Source: Rhodospirillaceae bacterium
GTDB taxonomy: Bacteria; Pseudomonadota; Alphaproteobacteria; Rhodospirillales; Rhodospirillaceae
Length of the DNA stretch: 64,000 nucleotides
Assembly (NCBI GenBank): GCA_009693785.1
Contig: SHWP01000007.1
Span: 28,549 to 92,548, forward strand
Direction: 5' to 3'
Shown here: one piece after another, positions 7,727 to 15,239 of the stretch
Numbering within the stretch: the stretch's first letter is position 1
Layout of the letters: each line of letters begins with the position of its first letter
The notes under the pieces: generated by a model
Seen by the model: only the letters and a program-made list of their open reading frames with translations
What the model was told of the DNA's origin: nothing
Databases searched by the model: none
Made by a program: the position numbers and the translations under genes

Positions 7727-8614
7727 ATGACACCCGCATTTCGCGGATCAATTACCGCCTTGATTACCCCGTTCAACGGTTATGCCGTGGACGAAAAGGG
7801 CTTTCAGGCCTTTGTCGACTGGCAAATCAAGGAAGGCTCCCATGGCGTGGTTCCCTGCGGCACGACGGGGGAATCGCCCACACTGTCGCATGAGGAACAC
7901 CGCCGGGTGGTGGAGCTTTGCATCGAGGTGGCCAAGGGCCGGGTTCCGGTGATCGCGGGCACCGGCTCGAATTCGACGACCGAGGCCATTGAACTGACCA
8001 AGCATGCCAAGCTAGCCGGGGCTGATGCAGCCCTGGTGGTGGCGCCGTATTACAACAAACCCAATCAGGAAGGACTAAAGCTGCATTTCCGTGCCATCGC
8101 CGATGCGGTCGATATTCCGATCATTATTTACAATGTACCCAGCCGCACCATTGTCGATATTTCTGTTGAGACCATGGCGGAGTTGGCGCGTCACCCCAAC
8201 ATTGTCGGGGTGAAGGATGCCACTGGCGACGTGTCGCGCGCGACAAAGACGCGCCTGGCCATTGGCGATGAATTTTGCCAGCTCTCGGGCGATGACGGTA
8301 CATCCGTTGGGTTCCTAGCCCATGGCGGAGTTGGGTGCATTTCGGTGACGGCCAACATCGCGCCGCGTTTGTGTTCGCAATTACAAAACGCCTGGACGCT
8401 CGATAACACCGAAGACGTGATCCGGTTCCGTGATATTTTGCATCCTCTGCATGAAATCTTGTTTTGCGAGACCAGTCCGGCTCCTGTGAAGTACGCTGCA
8501 CACTTATTGAGTAAGTGCGAACCCGATACGCGCTTGCCCTTGGCTCCACTGACCTTGAAGAGCAAGGCCCGGATCGAGGAAGCCATGCGCGGCGCGGGCC
8601 TGTTGAACGACTAG
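7727..8614 (+). CDS. dapA: 4-hydroxy-tetrahydrodipicolinate synthase
   Basis: DapA condenses pyruvate with aspartate semialdehyde, the first committed step to lysine and meso-diaminopimelate. This cytoplasmic TIM barrel is 295 residues, the usual length. The start MTPAFRGSI at 7727 matches the family N-terminus; an upstream in-frame ATG would add 21 atypical residues. Visible motifs are GTTGESPTL for pyruvate binding, the catalytic Tyr in IIYNVPSRT and the Schiff-base Lys in GVKDATGD. smpB follows after 24 nt, a common alphaproteobacterial arrangement. Confidence 0.96.
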   Translation: MTPAFRGSITALITPFNGYAVDEKGFQAFVDWQIKEGSHGVVPCGTTGESPTLSHEEHRRVVELCIEVAKGRVPVIAGTGSNSTTEAIELTKHAKLAGADAALVVAPYYNKPNQEGLKLHFRAIADAVDIPIIIYNVPSRTIVDISVETMAELARHPNIVGVKDATGDVSRATKTRLAIGDEFCQLSGDDGTSVGFLAHGGVGCISVTANIAPRLCSQLQNAWTLDNTEDVIRFRDILHPLHEILFCETSPAPVKYAAHLLSKCEPDTRLPLAPLTLKSKARIEEAMRGAGLLND

Positions 8615-8638
8615 GCATGCGGCCAAGCCGCAATTTTC

Positions 8639-9112
8639 ATGGCTAAATCAACGTTGATCTCTCATGGCCGGGTCGCTGAGAACCGCAAGGCCCGCTATAA
8701 CTACTCCATTGAAGACACAGTGGAGGCAGGCATCGTGCTGGTGGGCAGCGAGGTCAAATCGCTGCGCATGGGCCGTGCAACCATCTCCGAGGCTTTTGCG
8801 CAACCCGAAGGCCGCGAGATATTTCTAATCAATGCGCATATCCCGATGTACCAGGGCGGCGGTAAGTTTCAGCACGAGGAAACCCGCAAACGGCGATTGC
8901 TGTTGCACAAGAAACAAATCGATCGACTGTCTGCTTCGGTGCAACGCGAGGGGATGACGCTGGTGCCGCTATCGCTATTCTTCAACGACAAGGGCATCGC
9001 CAAGCTCTCGCTTGGCTTGGGCAAAGGCAAGAAATTCCAAGACAAACGCGAGGACATCAAGAAACGCAACTGGAACCGCCAGAAGTCGCGGTTGATGCGC
9101 GATAAAGGCTAG
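8639..9112 (+). CDS. smpB: SsrA (tmRNA)-binding protein SmpB
   Basis: SmpB delivers tmRNA to stalled ribosomes for trans-translation. At 157 residues it has normal length, with the beta-barrel core ([15 protein letters not shown]) and the basic C-terminal tail [20 protein letters not shown] that enters the mRNA channel. It follows dapA closely and precedes the molybdoenzyme gene by 4 nt. The ssrA gene is not in this window. Confidence 0.97.
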   Translation: MAKSTLISHGRVAENRKARYNYSIEDTVEAGIVLVGSEVKSLRMGRATISEAFAQPEGREIFLINAHIPMYQGGGKFQHEETRKRRLLLHKKQIDRLSASVQREGMTLVPLSLFFNDKGIAKLSLGLGKGKKFQDKREDIKKRNWNRQKSRLMRDKG

Positions 9113-9116
9113 TGCG

Positions 9117-9782
9117 ATGACTGACGATCCTGATCTCACCGGCAAGGTGAAAGACAAACTTATCCGCGCCAAGGAGCAATGGGCCAAGGATGGGCGTGGG
9201 TTGACAGGCCAGACAGCGCGCCCCGAGACCGAACGCCTGCCACCGGGCCAGCGGCTGACCAAAGATTTTCCGGTGCTCGATCTAGGCGTGCAGCCGAACC
9301 TGACCCAGGCAGAATGGAGTTTGAGTGTTGCAGGCCAAGTGAAACGACCCATCAAGTGGTCGTGGCAAGACCTCATGGCCCAACCGCAACAGGAATTCCT
9401 CAACGACATTCATTGCGTCACCACTTGGTCACGCTACGACAATACTTGGCGCGGCGTTCCTATGCGTGCATTGCTAGCCGCCGCCGAGTTACTACCAACT
9501 GCCAAATACCTGATGCTGAAAAGCTTCGATGGCTATTCAACCAATGTACCCCTGGCCGATGTGGACCGCGATGATGTTTTCTTAGGCCATACGTGGAATG
9601 GCGCAGCCCTGACGCGCGAGCACGGCGGGCCGGTACGCCTGGTCGTGCCCCACTTGTACTTTTGGAAGAGTGCCAAGTGGATCCGGCACATTACCTTCAT
9701 GGAGAAGGACCAGCCGGGCTATTGGGAAGCGCGTGGGTATCACATGCGCGGCGACCCCTGGCCGGAAGAGCGGTATAGCTAG
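9117..9782 (+). CDS. Sulfite oxidase-like molybdopterin oxidoreductase
   Basis: This 221-residue protein is a single oxidoreductase molybdopterin-binding domain of the SUOX/YedY fold. The Mo-ligand Cys is C100 in DIHCVTTWSRYDN, followed by WRGV, a DGYST segment and GGPVRLVVPHLYFWKSAKW. There is no signal peptide (the N-terminus is charged), no heme domain and no dimerization domain, so unlike YedY/MsrP it should be cytoplasmic. The substrate is unknown. Its 3' end overlaps the convergent methyltransferase gene by 4 nt. Confidence 0.88.
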   Translation: MTDDPDLTGKVKDKLIRAKEQWAKDGRGLTGQTARPETERLPPGQRLTKDFPVLDLGVQPNLTQAEWSLSVAGQVKRPIKWSWQDLMAQPQQEFLNDIHCVTTWSRYDNTWRGVPMRALLAAAELLPTAKYLMLKSFDGYSTNVPLADVDRDDVFLGHTWNGAALTREHGGPVRLVVPHLYFWKSAKWIRHITFMEKDQPGYWEARGYHMRGDPWPEERYS

Positions 9783-10882
9783 GCTTGCGCCACCACGCCT
9801 TCTACCAGGCTCATGGTCGAGGGGGCAGCCGTGGCGATGATGCGGGTAAGCCTAAGGCCTGCTGCGCGATAGATTTTATCAAACTCATCAGCCGTGCGTT
9901 CGCGGCCGCTCAATAGAGCCATGATTCCCACATCCAGCGCCTTGTTAGCATCGGGATCGTTGCCGGGTTTGATGACAGCGTCCACAGCGATCAGTTTGGC
10001 AGAGCTGTTCATTGCCGCCGCGCAATTCTTGAGAATCCGCACGGCTGTATCATCATCCCAGTCGTGCAAGATACGTTTGAGAACATATACATCACCTCCG
10101 CTGGGAATTCGCTCGAAGAAGTTCCCAACAACCATCTCACAGCGCGATGCCAGACCTGCGTCGCGCACATGATTCGGTTGCGCGAGCACATGGGCCTGAT
10201 CGAATAGCATGCCACACACGTTGGAGTTGGCTTTCAGCAGTGTCGCCATAAAGCCGCCGCGCCCGCCGCCGATATCGACTACCGTTTTGGCATCGCCGAA
10301 TGGATAGGCAGCCGCAACGCTGTCGTTTTCGGGCGCTGATTGCATCGCCATGGCGGCATCGAAACGTGCCCCCACATCGGGATGCGCGGCGAGGTAATCA
10401 AAAAAATCGGCGCCAAAGGCTTTGGTGAAGGCAGGCTCGCCGGTTTTAATGGTATGGGGCAAGTTACGGAATGTGTCCCATGTCACATCTTGCCACGACT
10501 GGCGCACGGAATCGCGCATTGAACCAGCCACGCCCGAGCGCAAGAGTTGCGAGGTTTCGGTGTTGCGGAAACGGCCATCGGCGTCTTCCGAGAAAATCCC
10601 ATTTGCGGCGAGATAACGCAAAAGCCGGTACAACGATGGCCCATGTGAACTTGTGCGGATCGCCAAGTCCGGGGCGGATAACGGCGTGGGATCGATCAAG
10701 TCTGCGATACCCAACTCAGCTGCAATGCCCAAGCACCGTGCCAGCATGACGTGTCCGGTGATGCGCAGCAGTTGCTGTCGGGGTGGAAGAGGGGTGTCTT
10801 GGGCCATCAGTGCCATTTCATCGGGGTTTGCGGGGTCTTGCAAGCCTGCTTGCATTGCCGGAGACTTAGGGGGGCCTGCCAC
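9779..10882 (-). CDS. SAM-dependent O-methyltransferase (acetylserotonin OMT-like)
   Basis: This is a class I methyltransferase with the plant/polyketide O-methyltransferase layout. An N-terminal winged-helix dimerization region (about residues 35-110, LGIADLI... YRLLRYLA) precedes a Rossmann domain with the SAM motif VVDIGGGRG and the catalytic-region motif LHDWDDD. The start is uncertain: GTG at 10882 and ATGs at 10855, 10816 and 10807 are all in frame; the conserved fold begins after the last of these. The acceptor is unknown. It is divergent from the glutathione peroxidase gene, 22 nt away. Confidence 0.85.
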   Translation of the reverse strand: MAGPPKSPAMQAGLQDPANPDEMALMAQDTPLPPRQQLLRITGHVMLARCLGIAAELGIADLIDPTPLSAPDLAIRTSSHGPSLYRLLRYLAANGIFSEDADGRFRNTETSQLLRSGVAGSMRDSVRQSWQDVTWDTFRNLPHTIKTGEPAFTKAFGADFFDYLAAHPDVGARFDAAMAMQSAPENDSVAAAYPFGDAKTVVDIGGGRGGFMATLLKANSNVCGMLFDQAHVLAQPNHVRDAGLASRCEMVVGNFFERIPSGGDVYVLKRILHDWDDDTAVRILKNCAAAMNSSAKLIAVDAVIKPGNDPDANKALDVGIMALLSGRERTADEFDKIYRAAGLRLTRIIATAAPSTMSLVEGVVAQA

Positions 10883-10904
10883 TGCCAGCCGGAAGGATCA
10901 GCCC

Positions 10905-11450
10905 ATGACCCGTTTTGCCGCATTGCTTGCCGCCGCGTTGACTATCACCCTCGGAGGAACCGCCATGGCCGAGAACGCCCATGATTTTTCATTTAAGACT
11001 ATCGATGGTCAACCGCTGCTGTTGAGCGAGTACAAAGGCAAGGCTGTGCTGGTCGTGAACACCGCTTCCTTCTGCGGCTACACCCCACAGTACAAAGGTC
11101 TGCAAAGCTTGTGGGAGGACTACAAGGACAAAGGCTTAGTGGTGTTAGGCGTGCCTGCCAACGATTTCGGCGCGCAGGAGCCTGGTTCCAATGCCGAGAT
11201 CAAGGATTTTTGCGAAAGCAAGTACGATGTGACATTTCCATTGGCCTCCAAAGAGGTCGTGAAGGGCTCGAAGGCTCATCCGTTTTATAAGTGGGCGGCA
11301 GCGACCCTCGGCGAAGGCATGGCGCCGAAATGGAATTTCCACAAATACCTCGTCGATGCTGATGGCAACCTCGTTGCTGCATTTCCCACGACGCTTGAGC
11401 CCAAGAGCAAAGAGATCGTGGCCGCCGTGAATAAAGTGTTGGCGAAGTAA
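10905..11450 (+). CDS. Exported glutathione peroxidase / thiol peroxidase
   Basis: This enzyme reduces hydroperoxides, probably with thioredoxin-like donors since bacterial Cys-type GPx enzymes usually use them. The ATG at 10905 has a GGAAGG ribosome site 8 nt upstream and gives 181 residues. The Sec signal (1-22, GGTAMA cleavage) predicts a periplasmic protein. The catalytic tetrad is recognizable: C57 in ASFCGYTPQY, Q91 in FGAQEPG, and the Trp-Asn pair in KWNFHKYL. It stands between the methyltransferase and the esterase genes. Confidence 0.92.
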   Translation: MTRFAALLAAALTITLGGTAMAENAHDFSFKTIDGQPLLLSEYKGKAVLVVNTASFCGYTPQYKGLQSLWEDYKDKGLVVLGVPANDFGAQEPGSNAEIKDFCESKYDVTFPLASKEVVKGSKAHPFYKWAAATLGEGMAPKWNFHKYLVDADGNLVAAFPTTLEPKSKEIVAAVNKVLAK

Positions 11451-11468
11451 TTTCACGCATTTCTGTCT

Positions 11469-12425
11469 TTGCTTGTGATAACCCTCGACCCGCAGGCGAA
11501 AGCGTTATTGGATCGCATGGCGGCTATGGCAGCGGGCAAGCCTACTGCCCCATCACCGGCAGACAATGCTGAATGGGCTGCCAGTGGGCGACGCATGCAT
11601 CGCGGCATCGTTGCCTTATCGGGCACGACAGAGATCGTCGAACGCATCGAAGACCGAGACATTCAGGGTCCAGGCGGGCCAATTCGGGCGCGGCTATATC
11701 GGCCTGAAGGGTGCGCCGGTCAGGGGGTGCTGGTTTATTTTCACGGCGGCGGATTCGTGTCAGGCGATCTTGAGACTCATGACGCCCCGTTGCGTGCCGT
11801 GGCTAACCGCTCACGTACAACGCTTATCGCTGTTGATTATCGCCGCGCGCCTGAACATGTCTATCCAGCCGCCCATGATGACTGTTATGCCGCACTGGCT
11901 TGGGTGGCCATGCACGCACCTGAATTGGGCATTGATCCAAACAAGATCGTTGTTGGCGGTGATAGCGCGGGCGGAACACTAGCAGTAGCCGTTGCATTGA
12001 TGTCGCGGGACCGGCATGGACCAAAGATAGCCGCTCAAATTCTGATTTATCCCAACACCGACCTGACCGAAGAGCGCGACTATTCATCGATCAAGGAACG
12101 AGCGCCCCGGCCCAGTTGGCGGGCGGACATGGACCGATATTTCAAGGCGTATGTACCGGCAGGTGTGAACCGGCGTAGCGGTTATATCTCGCCTGTTCTT
12201 GCTAAAGACTTATCCCGTCTGCCCAAAACATTGATGATTCTAGCCGAGGCCGATCCGCTATTCGATGAAGGTGAGTTGCTGGCCAGCAGGCTTGAGGCTG
12301 CTGGCGTTGATGTTACGCAGCGCGTTTACCCCGGCATGATCCACGGCTTTTTTCAAATGGCGGGCGTGTTGGATGCAGGCAAAGCCCTGATCACCGAGGT
12401 CGCGGCTAGCCTCGCAGCGCTTTGA
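11469..12425 (+). CDS. Alpha/beta hydrolase, HSL-type esterase/lipase
   Basis: This carboxylesterase of the hormone-sensitive lipase family has the oxyanion motif HGGGF at 92-96, nucleophile S166 in GDSAGG, the acid in AEADPLFDEG and the catalytic His in MIHGFF. At 318 residues it is of normal length and has no signal peptide. The start is either TTG 11469 or GTG 11475; neither has a strong ribosome site. Its 3' end overlaps the convergent HTH gene by 20 nt. The substrate is not predictable. Confidence 0.92.
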   Translation: MLVITLDPQAKALLDRMAAMAAGKPTAPSPADNAEWAASGRRMHRGIVALSGTTEIVERIEDRDIQGPGGPIRARLYRPEGCAGQGVLVYFHGGGFVSGDLETHDAPLRAVANRSRTTLIAVDYRRAPEHVYPAAHDDCYAALAWVAMHAPELGIDPNKIVVGGDSAGGTLAVAVALMSRDRHGPKIAAQILIYPNTDLTEERDYSSIKERAPRPSWRADMDRYFKAYVPAGVNRRSGYISPVLAKDLSRLPKTLMILAEADPLFDEGELLASRLEAAGVDVTQRVYPGMIHGFFQMAGVLDAGKALITEVAASLAAL

Positions 12426-12666
12426 TCACGCCCACAGGGTCGCGGGCGATGGCCAGCAAGAGGGCGCGTGCCGGGCCGCGTGGGGAGCGGCGGTCTTGCT
12501 CCCAATTGCGTAGCGTATGCACGCTAATGCCGCAGGCCTTGGCGAAAGCGCCTTGCGATAATCCGGTAATAGCGCGGATCGAAACCACATCAATGGGCCG
12601 GACCTTGCGGCCACGGCTGCGAAAATAAACGCCTAGATCGGGTTTGGCTTTTTTGAGCCGTAGCAT
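12406..12666 (-). CDS. Small XRE/HigA-like HTH DNA-binding protein
   Basis: This 86-residue protein (ATG 12666) is almost entirely an XRE-type helix-turn-helix: LSQGAFAKACGISVHTLRNWEQ followed by RRSPRGPARALLLAI, the pattern of HigA/NadS-like antitoxins that sit C-terminally in type II toxin-antitoxin pairs. No RelE/HigB-like toxin gene is next to it. The ATG comes one base after the UDG stop codon, so it is translationally coupled to the DNA-repair gene. An alternative in-frame start at 12708, inside the UDG gene, is less likely. Confidence 0.72.
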   Translation of the reverse strand: MLRLKKAKPDLGVYFRSRGRKVRPIDVVSIRAITGLSQGAFAKACGISVHTLRNWEQDRRSPRGPARALLLAIARDPVGVIKALRG

Positions 12667-12667
12667 G

Positions 12668-13309
12668 CTACGGCTCAAGAGCTTTGACTTGGGCCACGAC
12701 GTTTTCAAACATCTTCGCCGTTAATACGCCTGTATTCACGTTATAGCGTGAGCAATGATAGCTATCGGCAAGGATCAAGCCATTGGGTAATTTGTGCTGC
12801 GCGGCGTGCTTGAAAGGGTAAAGCACTTTGCGTAAGCCCAGAGTTGAGAGCACGGCGTTATGCGAAATTTGGCCCAAGGACAGAATCGCCTTGAGCCTTG
12901 GCAGTGCGCCAATCTCAGCGTTCAGGAAATCGCGACAGGTTTTTTGCTCGGCTGGGGTTGGTTTATTTTCCGGCGGTACACAGCGCACGGCATTCGTGAT
13001 GCGGCAGCCGAGCAATTCCAAGCCATCGGTTGGGTCTGCGCCATATGATCCCCGCGCCAATCCTGACCTGAGAAGCGTCGGGTAAAGCAACTCACCAGCG
13101 TAGTCGCCTGTGAACGGTCGTCCGGTGCGGTTAGCGCCCTTCAAACCCGGAGCCAGGCCCACGACCAGTAACCACGCATCGCTATTGCCGAAGGCCGGAA
13201 CAGCCCCATTGTAAAAATCAGGGTATGCCGATTTGTTCTGCGCACGAAATTTGACGAGGCGCGGACACAGCGCGCAATTTTTCTCTGGGCCCGTGAGGGC
13301 GTTCATCAT
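12668..13309 (-). CDS. Family 5 (UDGb-type) 4Fe-4S uracil-DNA glycosylase
   Basis: This base-excision enzyme removes uracil and deaminated bases. It is 213 residues. The iron-sulfur ligands are likely C12 and C15 (NCALCPRLV) plus C110 and C125 (AVRCVPPENKPT...KTC). The active-site motif GLAPGLKGANRTGRPFTG (about 51-68) lacks the Asp or Asn of families 1 and 4, and the C-terminal motif SYHCSRYNVNTG matches family 5. The start is ATG 13309 or 13306. It lies 8 nt after the NYN gene and 1 nt before the HTH gene, so the three form one transcription unit. Confidence 0.88.
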   Translation of the reverse strand: MMNALTGPEKNCALCPRLVKFRAQNKSAYPDFYNGAVPAFGNSDAWLLVVGLAPGLKGANRTGRPFTGDYAGELLYPTLLRSGLARGSYGADPTDGLELLGCRITNAVRCVPPENKPTPAEQKTCRDFLNAEIGALPRLKAILSLGQISHNAVLSTLGLRKVLYPFKHAAQHKLPNGLILADSYHCSRYNVNTGVLTAKMFENVVAQVKALEP

Positions 13310-13317
13310 TTTGACTA

Positions 13318-13875
13318 TCAGACGCGTTCTGGCGGGGGGGCAGGGCGCTCGGCGCGTGCGACGCTGGCCTGAAGATCCGCCAATTCAATAAAATTGTCGG
13401 CTTGGCGTCGCAGTTCGTCGGCGATCATAGGGGGCTGGGTGCGAATGCTTGAGACCACAGACACGCGCACGCCTTTCTTTTGCACAGCTTCAACCAAACG
13501 CCTAAAATCGCCATCGCCGGAAAACAGCACGATGTGCTGCACGTGGTTGGCCATCTCCAGCATGTCGATAGCCAGTTCGATATCCATGTTGCCCTTGATC
13601 CGGCGGCGGCCCTGGGCGTCGGTGAATTCCTTCACGGGTTTAGTGACCATGCTGTAGCCATTGTAATCGAGCCAATCGACCAGCGGGCGCAGGGGCGAGT
13701 ATTCCTCATTTTCCATCAAGGCGGTGTAATAGAACGCGCGCAACAGGCGGCCCTTGGCGGCAAACAACTGCAACATCCGGCGGTAGTCGATATCGAACCC
13801 TAAAGACCTTGCGGCACCGAATAAGTTCGGGCCGTCAATAAACATGGCCAACCGTTCTTCGGGATAGAAGATCAT
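13318..13875 (-). CDS. NYN domain (LabA/DUF88-type) putative ribonuclease
   Basis: This 185-residue PIN-like NYN protein has acidic catalytic residues at D14 (FIDGPN), D98 and D104 (GNMDIELAIDM) and D121/D123 (FSGDGDF). The segment GVRVSVVS and the C-terminal helix ELRRQADNFIEL are standard for the LabA group. A metal-dependent RNA cleavage role is inferred from the family. It is the first gene of the minus-strand NYN-UDG-HTH trio. The 148 bp upstream, shared with folK, is conspicuously AT-rich and should hold divergent promoters. Confidence 0.88.
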   Translation of the reverse strand: MIFYPEERLAMFIDGPNLFGAARSLGFDIDYRRMLQLFAAKGRLLRAFYYTALMENEEYSPLRPLVDWLDYNGYSMVTKPVKEFTDAQGRRRIKGNMDIELAIDMLEMANHVQHIVLFSGDGDFRRLVEAVQKKGVRVSVVSSIRTQPPMIADELRRQADNFIELADLQASVARAERPAPPPERV

Positions 13876-14023
13876 GCATCGCTCCTATAATTCAAATATG
13901 ATCACAAACAACGGCTTAGAGAATGAACAACAGATATAACTGAAATTCGAAAAATTCTATAAACCGATTCTGAAACTAGCTTTTCGTTTTCACGCGCGCA
14001 AGTCACGGGCAGTTGATCAAACA

Positions 14024-14530
14024 ATGATTCTCATCGCGCTTGGATCGAACCTTCCCAGTGCAGCAGGTGGCTCGTTGGACACCTGCCAAGCGGCCTTACA
14101 GGCAATGGCAGAACATGGCATTGAAATCCTGCGCCATTCTAATTGGTACGAGATCGCGCCTGTTCCGGTGTCAGATCAACCCTGGTTTGTAAACGGCGTT
14201 GCGGTAGTCGCAACAAATCTCGATCCTGAGACCCTCCTGCAACGCCTGCATGCGATCGAACAGTCGTTCGCCCGCGAACGCTCGATGCCAAATGCTGCCC
14301 GTACTCTTGATCTTGATCTATTGGGCTATGGCGCGCTGCAGATCGACAGCAAGACGCTGACCCTGCCGCACCCCCGGTTGTACGAGCGTGCGTTTGTGCT
14401 CTATCCGCTGAGGGATGTGGCCCCAAGGTGGCATCACCCCCGTTTGGGGCTAACCCCGGATGAGATGATCGCCAAATTACCTCTAGGGGCTGAAAAACCA
14501 AGGATTCGGCTGATTTCCAGTCCCCCTTGA
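14024..14530 (+). CDS. folK: HPPK, 2-amino-4-hydroxy-6-hydroxymethyldihydropteridine diphosphokinase
   Basis: FolK transfers pyrophosphate from ATP to 6-hydroxymethyl-dihydropterin in folate synthesis. It is 168 residues, of normal length. Motifs include IALGSNLP at the N-terminus, FVNGVA, the ATP/Mg motif ARTLDLDLLGYG and LPHPRLYERAFVLYPL. It is apparently monocistronic: divergent from the NYN gene and separated by 157 nt from rpoZ, with a promoter candidate in between. Confidence 0.96.
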   Translation: MILIALGSNLPSAAGGSLDTCQAALQAMAEHGIEILRHSNWYEIAPVPVSDQPWFVNGVAVVATNLDPETLLQRLHAIEQSFARERSMPNAARTLDLDLLGYGALQIDSKTLTLPHPRLYERAFVLYPLRDVAPRWHHPRLGLTPDEMIAKLPLGAEKPRIRLISSPP

Positions 14531-14580
14531 GCTTCTTGGCCATACCGTCTAAAAAGCGGCCTCCTTGAACACCCCATTGA

Positions 14581-14609
14581 TTGGGAATTTGCGCGGCTAC
14601 TCATATATT
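14581..14609 (+). promoter_or_regulatory. Sigma-70 promoter candidate for rpoZ-rsh
   Basis: TTGGGA (14581-14586), a 17-nt spacer and TATATT (14604-14609; five of six bases match the consensus) predict a start near 14616 and a leader of about 70 nt before the rpoZ ATG. An alternative weaker pair begins with TTGACC at 14633. Confidence 0.5.
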
Positions 14610-14687
14610 TCAAGGACTTGCGCGGGGATTGATTGACCCCGTTGCAAAAGCCACGCACTCTAAAGGCCACGAAACAAGGATCAACCC

Positions 14688-15131
14688 ATGGCTCGCGTCA
14701 CCGTCGAAGATTGCGTCGAAAAGGTACCCAACCGGTTCGAACTCGTGATGGTTGCCTCGCAACGCTCACGCGAAATTTCCTCGGGCGGTGAACCGCGCGT
14801 GCCGCGCGACAATGATAAAAACCCTGTCGTCGCTTTGCGCGAAATTGCCGATAACAAGGCTATCCCCTCCGATCTGTATGAGGCGATTATCCAAGGCTTG
14901 CAAAAGCACGTAGAAGTCGACGAACCAGAGGAAGACGGTTTCGATGCCATGGCCGCCAATCCGGAATTTGCCGCCATTGCTGGCCAAGTCGGCGAGCAAA
15001 TGGTCGCCGGAACCGGCATGAGCGTAGAAGAAATCGACGACGAAGAAGATGATGGCGGAACATCCCGCCCCACAGCAGACCACCCCGCAGTGCATTATGG
15101 CGACACGGACGAAACTGGCCGGAACGACTAA
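14688..15131 (+). CDS. rpoZ: RNA polymerase omega subunit
   Basis: Omega aids RNA polymerase assembly and forms part of a ppGpp site. The N-terminal 65 residues are the conserved domain ([35 protein letters not shown]). A long acidic, low-complexity tail (residues 80-147, with runs of Glu and Asp) is typical of alphaproteobacterial omega. A ribosome site AAGGA precedes the ATG. The next gene encodes the ppGpp synthetase/hydrolase, the usual rpoZ-rsh pairing. Confidence 0.96.
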   Translation: MARVTVEDCVEKVPNRFELVMVASQRSREISSGGEPRVPRDNDKNPVVALREIADNKAIPSDLYEAIIQGLQKHVEVDEPEEDGFDAMAANPEFAAIAGQVGEQMVAGTGMSVEEIDDEEDDGGTSRPTADHPAVHYGDTDETGRND

Positions 15132-15239
15132 GACAACTTACTCCCAACTTCGTCTCGCGATGGAGTGCGCCTGTGCGCGCAATCTAAGTTACAGTTTCTT
15201 TTTTTTTAACGGCGACGGCTTTGCCTGGCGGTTAACGCC

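Noticed and set aside
12406..12666. Type II toxin-antitoxin pair
   Set aside because: The HTH protein looks like an antitoxin, but the neighbours are a DNA glycosylase and an esterase; no RelE/HigB-like reading frame is present on either side.
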